Positions 1 to 5,079 of a stretch of 5,079 bases of DNA are shown here, piece by piece (within the stretch, counting starts at the first letter, position 1; every line of letters begins with the position of its first letter). The notes beneath the pieces were generated by a model. That model was not told the origin of the DNA. It was given only the letters and a program-made list of their open reading frames with translations, and did not search any database. The position numbers were made by a program, and so were the translations under genes. The DNA comes from Desulfobacteraceae bacterium (GTDB taxonomy: Bacteria > Desulfobacterota > Desulfobacteria > Desulfobacterales > SURF-7), in NCBI GenBank assembly GCA_030619585.1, contig JAUXBD010000160.1, positions 1 through 5,079 on the forward strand, written 5' to 3'.

Positions 1-1686
1 ATCTCAGATATTCCCTTTGACGGACCGATTGCAGCTGTACGGGTTGCCAGGGTAGACGGGCAATTTGTCGCAAATCCCACAATCAGCCAATGTGACAATT
101 GTGATATTGATATTGTTGTTGCAGGGTCAAAAACCGGTGTCATTATGGTTGAGGGCGGTGGAGATATTGTCAGTGAAGAGGATATGCTAGAAGCGATTTT
201 ATTCGGTCATGAAGCTATGCAGCCTATTATTGATATACAGGCACAGCTTCAGGAAAAAGTGGGCAAGGAGAAACGGACTATTATACAAATTGCAAAAGAT
301 GAGGACCTTTGTTCAAAAATTGAGGACCAGGCATCTTCTGGTATACACGGCGTTTTAACTGTTCCGGATAAAATGGAACGGAAAAAAGCACTTAAGGAAG
401 TAAGATCGGATCTGATAGAAAAACTTGGCCAGGATTACGAAGATCGCAGCGATGAAATTAAGGATATGTTTTCCGATCTTCAGAAAAAGATCAGCAGGGA
501 TATTATCCTTAAAGAGGGACGCCGCATAGATGGCAGACAATTTGATGAGGTAAGACCCATATCCAGTGAAGTGGGTGTTTTGCCCCGGCCCCACGGCAGT
601 GGCCTTTTTACCCGAGGGGAGACCCAGGTGTTAGGCGTTCTAACTCTTGGTTCAAGCCAGGATGAACAGCGAATAGAGACCTTGAGCGGGGATTCAACAC
701 GGCCGTTTATGCTCCATTACAATTTCCCGCCCTTTTCAGTTGGAGAGTGCAAACGGATGGGCGGACCAAGCCGCAGGGATATGGGTCACGGTGCCCTGGC
801 AAGAAGGGCCATTGAAAAAGTCCTGCCGTCAGGTGAAGAGTTTGACTATACTATTCGTCTTGTTTCAGAAGTTTTGGAGTCAAATGGTTCTTCATCCATG
901 GGCACTGTTTGTTCAGGAATCATGGCCCTTATGGATGGAGGGGTTCCAATAAAGGCCCCTGTTGCAGGCATTGCAATGGGCCTTGTAAAAGAGGATGACA
1001 AGGTAGTAATACTTTCAGATATTCTGGGCGATGAAGACCACACAGGGGATATGGACTTTAAGGTGGCAGGCACAAAAGACGGTATTACAGCTCTACAAAT
1101 GGATATTAAAATCAAAGAACTTTCGAAAGACATATTGAAAGATGCGCTTAAACAGGCCTGTGCCGGGCGCTTGCATATTCTTGAAAAAATGCTGGAACCG
1201 CTGAAAGAATCCAGAAGCGAAATGTCCCCCTATGCACCCAAAGTGATTGCCGTCAAAATAAACCCGGATAGGATTCGCGATATCATAGGTCCCGGAGGCA
1301 AGATGATTCGATCGATCCAGGCGGACACCAACACTCGCCTGGAGGTGGATGATAGCGGAATTGTGAAGATCTCGGCAACATCAAAGGAAGATAGCGATGC
1401 TGCGGTAAAAATTGTTCAAGAGATCGGAGTTGATCCTGAACCGGGAGATGTCTTTGATGGTGAAGTTGCCAAAGTTACCGATTTTGGCGCGTTTGTAACT
1501 ATAAAACCCGGCATGGACGGTTTGTGCCACATATCGGAACTCGCTTCATATCGTGTCAAGAAAGTCACTGATATTGTAAAAGAGGGCGATACTTTGAAGG
1601 TAAAAGTGCTTGAGGTGACGAGGGATGGGAAAATCCGCTTGAGCCACAAGGCCACTCAAGACAAGAATTCCGGATCAGAAAAGTAA
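1..1686 (+). CDS. pnp: Polynucleotide phosphorylase (PNPase), 5'-truncated by the window edge
   Basis: PNPase degrades RNA 3' to 5' using phosphate and releases nucleoside diphosphates. It acts in the cytoplasm as a ring-shaped homotrimer, often with RNase E-type degradosomes. The frame is open from base 1, so the gene starts outside the window. The visible 561 residues lack roughly the first 130-140 of a typical 700-residue protein, including the FFRR region. Domains in the visible part are: the end of the first RNase PH fold (to about residue 75, with IPFDGPIAAVRV and VVAGSKTGVIMVEGG), a helical linker (about 90-165), the second RNase PH core (about 169-375), a KH domain (about 414-476, loop IIGPGGK), and an S1 domain (about 479-550, DFGAFV and MDGLCHISEL). 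Catalytic-site signatures are intact: SNGSSSMG (serines 297-299) and GDEDHTGDMDF (aspartates 344 and 350, matching the E. coli D486/D492 pair). The ATG at 145 is internal and is not the start. The stop overlaps the next gene by one base. The identification is essentially certain. Confidence 0.98.
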   Translation: MSDIPFDGPIAAVRVARVDGQFVANPTISQCDNCDIDIVVAGSKTGVIMVEGGGDIVSEEDMLEAILFGHEAMQPIIDIQAQLQEKVGKEKRTIIQIAKDEDLCSKIEDQASSGIHGVLTVPDKMERKKALKEVRSDLIEKLGQDYEDRSDEIKDMFSDLQKKISRDIILKEGRRIDGRQFDEVRPISSEVGVLPRPHGSGLFTRGETQVLGVLTLGSSQDEQRIETLSGDSTRPFMLHYNFPPFSVGECKRMGGPSRRDMGHGALARRAIEKVLPSGEEFDYTIRLVSEVLESNGSSSMGTVCSGIMALMDGGVPIKAPVAGIAMGLVKEDDKVVILSDILGDEDHTGDMDFKVAGTKDGITALQMDIKIKELSKDILKDALKQACAGRLHILEKMLEPLKESRSEMSPYAPKVIAVKINPDRIRDIIGPGGKMIRSIQADTNTRLEVDDSGIVKISATSKEDSDAAVKIVQEIGVDPEPGDVFDGEVAKVTDFGAFVTIKPGMDGLCHISELASYRVKKVTDIVKEGDTLKVKVLEVTRDGKIRLSHKATQDKNSGSEK

Positions 1687-2957
1687 TGGCTCATGGAGTG
1701 AACAAGACGGTCCTTGGCAACGGAATAAGAGTCCTTACAAAAAAGATTTCTCATGTGCGCTCTATATCCATGGGTGTGTGGGTCAATGTCGGTGCCAGGG
1801 ACGAATCGTCTAAAGAGAGCGGTCTGTCCCACTTTGTTGAGCATATGATTTTCAAGGGGACCGAGAAACGAACCGCATTTCAGATAGCCAAGGAGTTTGA
1901 CGCAATAGGCGGCCACACTAATGCCTTTACCTCAATGGAACTTACCTGCTACCATGCAAAGGTGATGGACACACATCTTGAGACCATGGTGGAAATCCTA
2001 TCTGATATATTCTTAAACTCCCGGTTTGATGAAAAAGAGATTGAAAAGGAGCTTCCGGTCATACTCCAGGAGATTGCAATGGTTGAGGACAGCCCGGAAG
2101 AGTATGTCCATACTCTTCTCGGCAGTAATTTCTGGGGGGATAATCCCCTGGGGCGTTCAATCCTGGGAACCCAAGAAAATATCATGGCATTTAACGAAGA
2201 TACCATCAAGATGTTTTTCAGACGGTTCTATCAACCGGAACAGATTGTCATTTCTGTTGCAGGAAATATCGAACATGACAGCTTTGTTGAACTTATCGGG
2301 CCGGCATTTGAAGCTGTAAAATCAAGCGGTCAGCTGCCGGGCCGTGTAAAGCCAGAAATATGCTCCAAGAATATCTCTTTAAACCACAGGAAGCTTGAAC
2401 TGGCCCATGTGTGTATCGGTACAAAAGGGCTCTCCATAACCGATCCGAATCGTTATGCGCTTTCACTTATAAATACGATCCTTGGCGGCAACATGAGCTC
2501 AAGACTTTTCCAGGAGATACGCGAACGAAAGGGGCTTGCATACTCTGTTTACTCCTTTTTGTCATCTCATGTGGATGCCGGTATGTTTGGAGTCTATATG
2601 GGTGTTTCTCCGGAGAAGGTGAATGAGTCACTGGAGTTGTTGCTAAAAGAGCTGCAAAAAGTAAAAGACAATACCATTAGTGAAATCGAGATTAGGAATT
2701 CTAAGGAGTATACAAAAGGGAGCATACTGCTATCGGTGGAAAGCACGGAAAACCAGATGGTAAGGCTGGCCCAGAACGAAATTCACTTTGGGAAGTTTAT
2801 ACCGGTTGAGGATATAATAACTAGAGTGGAAGCTGTTACACAAGAGGATATTTCTAATTTGGCTGAAACCCTTCTTGACACAAAGCTTTTAACCCTAACA
2901 ACGCTTGGAACTTTGCCTGACAGAAAAGCCATTGAGAATATTTTATCCCGGTTTTAA
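1686..2957 (+). CDS. M16-family zinc metallopeptidase (processing-peptidase-like)
   Basis: This 423-residue protein is a single-unit M16B-type peptidase, related to the mitochondrial processing peptidase beta subunit and to bacterial YmxG/MlpA-like proteins. The zinc site is complete: the inverted motif H49-F-V-E52-H53, with the third metal ligand E129 in VILQEI. The C-terminal half carries the glycine-rich stretch LGGNMSSRLFQEIRERKGLAYSVYS (split as LGGNMSSRLF, 266-275, then QEIRERKGLAY), with a likely substrate-positioning R279/Y286 pair. Two tandem M16 lobes occupy about 8-200 and 220-420, which is the usual length. No signal peptide or membrane segment is visible, so it is probably cytoplasmic. 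The ATG at 1686 shares its A with the pnp TAA stop (TAATG). No strong Shine-Dalgarno precedes it, which suggests translation coupled to pnp. The start fits the family's usual N-terminus (NKTVLGNGIRVL). The substrate is unknown; roles in peptide turnover or protein processing are inferred from the family. I assign no gene symbol because names vary between taxa. Confidence 0.95.
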   Translation: MAHGVNKTVLGNGIRVLTKKISHVRSISMGVWVNVGARDESSKESGLSHFVEHMIFKGTEKRTAFQIAKEFDAIGGHTNAFTSMELTCYHAKVMDTHLETMVEILSDIFLNSRFDEKEIEKELPVILQEIAMVEDSPEEYVHTLLGSNFWGDNPLGRSILGTQENIMAFNEDTIKMFFRRFYQPEQIVISVAGNIEHDSFVELIGPAFEAVKSSGQLPGRVKPEICSKNISLNHRKLELAHVCIGTKGLSITDPNRYALSLINTILGGNMSSRLFQEIRERKGLAYSVYSFLSSHVDAGMFGVYMGVSPEKVNESLELLLKELQKVKDNTISEIEIRNSKEYTKGSILLSVESTENQMVRLAQNEIHFGKFIPVEDIITRVEAVTQEDISNLAETLLDTKLLTLTTLGTLPDRKAIENILSRF

Positions 2958-2979
2958 TTTGGTTTTTAAAAAAACAAGC

Positions 2980-2987
2980 TAAGGTGA
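2980..2987 (+). promoter_or_regulatory. Ribosome binding site deciding the dut start
   Basis: TAAGGTGA pairs with the 3' end of 16S rRNA through AGGTGA, the downstream half of the full anti-Shine-Dalgarno match. Aligned this way, it places the ATG at 2990 about five bases after the GG that would end a GGAGG core. The in-frame GTG at 2984 lies inside this element and has only AAAAAACAAGC-type sequence upstream, so ATG 2990 is the better start. Confidence 0.6.
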
Positions 2988-2989
2988 AC

Positions 2990-3451
2990 ATGGAGCCAAA
3001 GTCACCCACAATTGAATTTCTTCGTTTAAGACCGGACCAGGACTCAGATATACAATTGCCCAGATATATGACCCCCCTTTGTGCCGGGATGGACATATGC
3101 GCAGCAGTTGAAGATCAGATTGTCCTTGAAAGCAAAGATATCACTCTTATTCCCACAGGGTTTGCCATGGCCGTACCGGAAGGGTTTGAAGCCCAGATCC
3201 GTCCCAGGAGCGGGCTTGCCGTAAAGCACGGTATAGGAATTATCAACTCGCCGGGCACCATAGATTCAGATTATCGTGGTGAGGTCAAGGTGGCGCTTAT
3301 AAATCTTGGAAAAGTGAGTTTCACGGTTAATCGCGGCGACAGGATCGCCCAGATGATCATCAAAAGGGTTTACCATGCGAAACTGACTGTTGTAGAAAAA
3401 CTTAACGAAACAGATCGCAATGCAGGAGGTTTTGGCCATACCGGGGTTTAA
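2990..3451 (+). CDS. dut: Deoxyuridine 5'-triphosphate nucleotidohydrolase (dUTPase)
   Basis: dUTPase hydrolyses dUTP to dUMP and pyrophosphate with Mg2+. It keeps uracil out of DNA and supplies dUMP for dTTP synthesis, in the cytoplasm. The 153-residue length and motifs fit the homotrimeric all-beta family. Numbering from the ATG, motif 1 is AGMDICA (from residue 32, D35), motif 2 is PRSGLA (72-77), and motif 3 is GTIDSDYRGE (89-98, with likely catalytic D92 and uracil-pocket Y95). Motif 4 is RGDRIAQMI (115-123), and motif 5 is RNAGGFGHTG (143-152), whose F148 would stack on the uracil. Motif 5 differs slightly from the common RGxGGFGSTG (N for G, H for S), but the key arginine, glycines and phenylalanine remain. 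A GTG at 2984 would add two residues; I prefer the ATG at 2990 because AAGGTGA sits in front of it. It follows the M16 gene by 32 bases and probably shares its transcript. It is intact and shows nothing phage-like in its surroundings. Confidence 0.96.
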   Translation: MEPKSPTIEFLRLRPDQDSDIQLPRYMTPLCAGMDICAAVEDQIVLESKDITLIPTGFAMAVPEGFEAQIRPRSGLAVKHGIGIINSPGTIDSDYRGEVKVALINLGKVSFTVNRGDRIAQMIIKRVYHAKLTVVEKLNETDRNAGGFGHTGV

Positions 3452-3463
3452 ATCGGAAGGTTA
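3452..3463. other. 12-base convergent junction without a visible terminator
   Basis: The dut stop (plus strand) and the outer-membrane protein stop (minus strand) face each other with only 12 bases between them. I looked on both strands through the junction and about 50 bases to each side for a GC-rich stem followed by a T run and found none. Any hairpin here is short and lacks a U tract. Transcripts from each side may therefore run into the opposite gene, or termination may be Rho-dependent; this last step is inference. Confidence 0.6.
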
Positions 3464-4954
3464 TTAGAAAGAATATTTCAACTTGACAAAGATATTATCA
3501 TTTTCATCAAAGATACCAAACGCAGTATCATCATCACCTTCCAACATGTTGTAACCAAAATACAGCCAGACCCCTTCGTGAAAGCTGTATCCTATCGTGA
3601 GTTTTATAAGGTAATCATGGAAGGTCAGGTTTTTCATAAATACAACCTGGGCAAAGAAGGTGTCCTGTATCTCATCTCCTTTTTGTACTATGAGTGTCAT
3701 TGAATTTTCCGTCTCCTTTAAGAGAGCCGCGTCGCTTGATATTTTTGCTCCCAGTTTTACAACTTCGTCTATGGCATTGTTCTCGTCAAAATCAACAACA
3801 AGTTTTTGAAGTGGAATCATATTGCGAAGCTCTTCATCTCTATCAAAATCAAAGATATACTTCTGTTCGAACTGGCCGCTTATTACAAACCCTTTGAGTC
3901 CTGAATAGTCCGCACCAATCATATAGTGGAGATAATCCTTTTCATACATTCCACCTGCTGCTTCGATATCGTCGATCAGCTCTAAACCATCAACTATTGA
4001 ATATACATCCAGTGTTTTCATGGAAGGAAACTTTTTTCCTTTGTAAAACGCAGCTTCACTGCGAACAACAAATGATGATAATGGCCTACTAACAGTAAAA
4101 CCATACATATTCACATGGTTGTAAGTTATTTCAGTGTAAATAGCCGGTGTGTCAGGATCAAAGTCCAGCTGCATTGACGGCGGCATCACCGGTGTAAGAA
4201 TATCCTCATAGGTCTGCAAAAACATAACAGAAAAGTCAGTGTCAAAAAGAAAGCCTGAAAGTTTAAATCCAAATTCATATTCATCACTTTTATCAGGATA
4301 AATTTCTGTCACTCTTATTCCACCATTGAAAAAATCGGTTTTTCTTTCAAATTCTTCCAGAGAAGGCTTTAATTGCCAGCTACCTTCAGTTGCCATCTCG
4401 TTGGGATAAAATTTTGGGATATATATTCCTTCAAAAACATAGTCGCCCAAATAATAGTTAAGTTTAACAAGTGGAATTGCTATTCTAATATCTTCCCAGT
4501 CGGGGATGATAAACTCACTAAGGTTAAGTGGTGTTACAATATCAGTTATGGGCATTCCATCAGAATTACCCCATGCAACCACCTGTTTTCCAATGCGCAT
4601 GTCAAAGTCATAACTATCATGGGATATATCAATATAGGCATCCCTTAATCTGCTCTGGAAGTTCCCATCAGTATAAACAAAGTCTGATTCAGCCTCAGGA
4701 GTATATGGGTCATAGTATGCCTCGCCTGAAGTAAAAAACGAAAAGGAGTAAGGCCCAAAAGACTGGTCGTATTTTATCTCAAGCTTTACTTTGTTTTCAA
4801 ACTTAAGGCAATCATCGTCATCTTTTTTGCTAAGGGTGTCGTTTTCTACCACCCGATAAACAGTATGGTTGCTGAGATACCCGTTGATTTGAGGAGCGGC
4901 CCAAACTGTGGAACAGAACAAAACTATATATATGCTTATAAGTGCCTTAAACAA
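3464..4954 (-). CDS. Outer-membrane beta-barrel protein, DUF1302-like
   Basis: This 496-residue protein is predicted to be exported and to fold as an outer-membrane beta-barrel. Residues 1-19 form a Sec signal peptide: K3, a hydrophobic core ISIYIVLF, and cleavage near VWA/AP. C14 is preceded by F, so it is not a lipobox. The mature part has many alternating aromatic and polar strands and ends in IFVKLKYSF, a classic barrel-assembly signal with terminal F. The block LRDAYIDI (103-110), RIGKQVVAWG (120-129) and TDIVTPLN (137-144) resembles the DUF1302 signature, where LREAYLDL, GRQ-x-VxWG and D-x-x-NP recur. Acidic clusters KKDDDDC (43-49) and three DFD-x-D/N motifs (264, 369, 388) are notable. 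The start is TTG at 4954: an in-frame TAA lies three codons upstream with no ATG or GTG between, and a later start would delete the signal peptide. It is probably translationally coupled to the lipoprotein-sorting gene one base upstream. Function is inferred only: outer-membrane component of a hydrophobic-molecule transport system. A different porin family remains possible. Confidence 0.85.
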   Translation of the reverse strand: MFKALISIYIVLFCSTVWAAPQINGYLSNHTVYRVVENDTLSKKDDDDCLKFENKVKLEIKYDQSFGPYSFSFFTSGEAYYDPYTPEAESDFVYTDGNFQSRLRDAYIDISHDSYDFDMRIGKQVVAWGNSDGMPITDIVTPLNLSEFIIPDWEDIRIAIPLVKLNYYLGDYVFEGIYIPKFYPNEMATEGSWQLKPSLEEFERKTDFFNGGIRVTEIYPDKSDEYEFGFKLSGFLFDTDFSVMFLQTYEDILTPVMPPSMQLDFDPDTPAIYTEITYNHVNMYGFTVSRPLSSFVVRSEAAFYKGKKFPSMKTLDVYSIVDGLELIDDIEAAGGMYEKDYLHYMIGADYSGLKGFVISGQFEQKYIFDFDRDEELRNMIPLQKLVVDFDENNAIDEVVKLGAKISSDAALLKETENSMTLIVQKGDEIQDTFFAQVVFMKNLTFHDYLIKLTIGYSFHEGVWLYFGYNMLEGDDDTAFGIFDENDNIFVKLKYSF

Positions 4955-4955
4955 C

Positions 4956-5079
4956 TTATTCCTTTAATCCCTTTTTCAGCATTCTCTGGGTAAACATACT
5001 GTCTTTAATAGGTAGGTTATACTGAACATTGTCAAACTTGATAACCGTAGCCCTGTTTTTCTGGTGGTTTTTCATCTCA
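4956..5079 (-). CDS. Outer-membrane lipoprotein-sorting (LolA-like) protein, C-terminal fragment at the window edge
   Basis: Reading the minus strand from base 5078, a frame of 40 codons runs to a TAA at 4958-4956. The rest of the gene is beyond the right edge. The fragment includes EMKNHQKNRATVIKFDN, then VQYNLPIKDSMFTQRMLKKG. The pattern 'M-x-N, then T-V-x-x-F-x-N-V-x-Y-N, then I-x-D-x-x-F-T-x-R-x-L' matches my recollection of the C-terminus of the LolA-like outer-membrane lipoprotein-sorting proteins (TP_0789-type). These are periplasmic, half-barrel proteins often encoded with RND/MMPL transporters. Its stop is one base before the TTG start of the outer-membrane protein, so the two are surely co-transcribed. 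I infer a periplasmic carrier for a lipid or lipid-like cargo passed to the outer membrane. The reading frame is secure; the family call rests on about 35 residues and is moderate. The first base (5079) belongs to an incomplete codon. Confidence 0.68.
   Translation of the reverse strand, partial: EMKNHQKNRATVIKFDNVQYNLPIKDSMFTQRMLKKGLKE
4959..4965 (-). promoter_or_regulatory. Ribosome binding site for the TTG-initiated outer-membrane protein
   Basis: On the minus strand AAAGGAA (4965 to 4959) precedes the TTG at 4954 by four bases, with the AGGA core five bases away. The site lies within the last codons of the lipoprotein-sorting gene, so ribosomes finishing that gene would pass over it. Its good match and spacing support TTG as a true start codon. 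Confidence 0.65.

Noticed and set aside
846..1133. Minus-strand open frame of 95 codons inside pnp
   Set aside because: It lies wholly opposite the conserved catalytic core of PNPase. Its serine- and isoleucine-rich translation is the typical shadow of the real frame, and it has no ribosome site or recognisable motif.
2026..2319. Plus-strand open frame of 97 codons inside the M16 gene
   Set aside because: It is fully contained in the conserved peptidase frame, with a basic, low-complexity translation and no family resemblance. It is a frame shadow.
2958..2979. Imperfect AT-rich inverted repeat (TTGGTTTTT with AAAAAAACAA) between the M16 gene and dut, considered as a terminator
   Set aside because: The stem would be almost only A-U pairs with essentially no loop, and no T tract follows it. 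It is better read as an AT-rich leader ahead of the dut ribosome site.
4373..4734. Two overlapping plus-strand open frames opposite the outer-membrane protein
   Set aside because: They oppose a continuous barrel frame with signal peptide and C-terminal signal, and their translations are rich in His, Cys and Tyr without motifs. They are shadows of an AT-rich gene.
4910..4915. Cys14 in the signal peptide as a lipoprotein lipobox
   Set aside because: The preceding residues are V-L-F, and phenylalanine at -1 does not fit the lipobox consensus. The VWA/AP site just after is a good signal peptidase I site.
3464..4954. Possible horizontal acquisition of the barrel gene because it is visibly more AT-rich than pnp
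   Set aside because: Hand counts of sample blocks differ (16 of 60 G+C at 4261-4320 against 33 of 60 at 601-660), but barrels rich in Asn, Lys, Asp, Tyr and Phe are expected to be AT-rich. No mobile element, tRNA or direct repeat marks an edge.

Overview
The window looks like chromosomal DNA from a Gram-negative bacterium. An outer-membrane beta-barrel precursor with a Sec signal peptide and a C-terminal phenylalanine supports the Gram-negative call. The plus-strand order pnp, M16-family zinc peptidase, dut is an arrangement I associate with Desulfobacterota (the former deltaproteobacteria). The minus-strand pair of a lipoprotein-sorting-like protein and a DUF1302-like porin is also common in Desulfobacterales. 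The taxonomic call is an inference from gene order and family resemblance, not from a marker gene.

Plus strand, 1-3451: three co-directional housekeeping genes. The first is the 3' four-fifths of polynucleotide phosphorylase, which is open at the left edge and carries its second RNase PH core, KH and S1 domains. The second is a cytoplasmic M16 metallopeptidase with an intact HxxEH zinc site, joined to pnp by a one-base TAATG overlap. The third, after a 32-base AT-rich spacer, is a complete trimeric-type dUTPase with all five motifs. The close packing suggests one transcript (probably rpsO-pnp-M16-dut, with the first gene outside the window). The genes cover RNA turnover, peptide processing or turnover, and nucleotide-pool sanitation; they share transcription and not an obvious pathway.

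Minus strand, 5079-3464: the tail of an operon that enters from the right edge. The last 40 codons of a LolA-like outer-membrane lipoprotein-sorting protein are followed, after a single base, by a 496-residue outer-membrane protein resembling DUF1302. The second gene begins at a TTG codon, and its ribosome binding site lies inside the end of the first gene. In related genomes such pairs usually accompany an RND/MMPL-type inner-membrane transporter, so I infer a trans-envelope route for a lipid or other hydrophobic molecule. The transporter would lie beyond the right edge.

The two operons converge with only 12 bases between their stop codons and no recognisable intrinsic terminator. I saw no RNA gene, CRISPR array, insertion sequence, phage element or pseudogene, and no gene-free stretch above 300 bases. 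The least-described part is the minus-strand envelope pair; everything on the plus strand is conventional.
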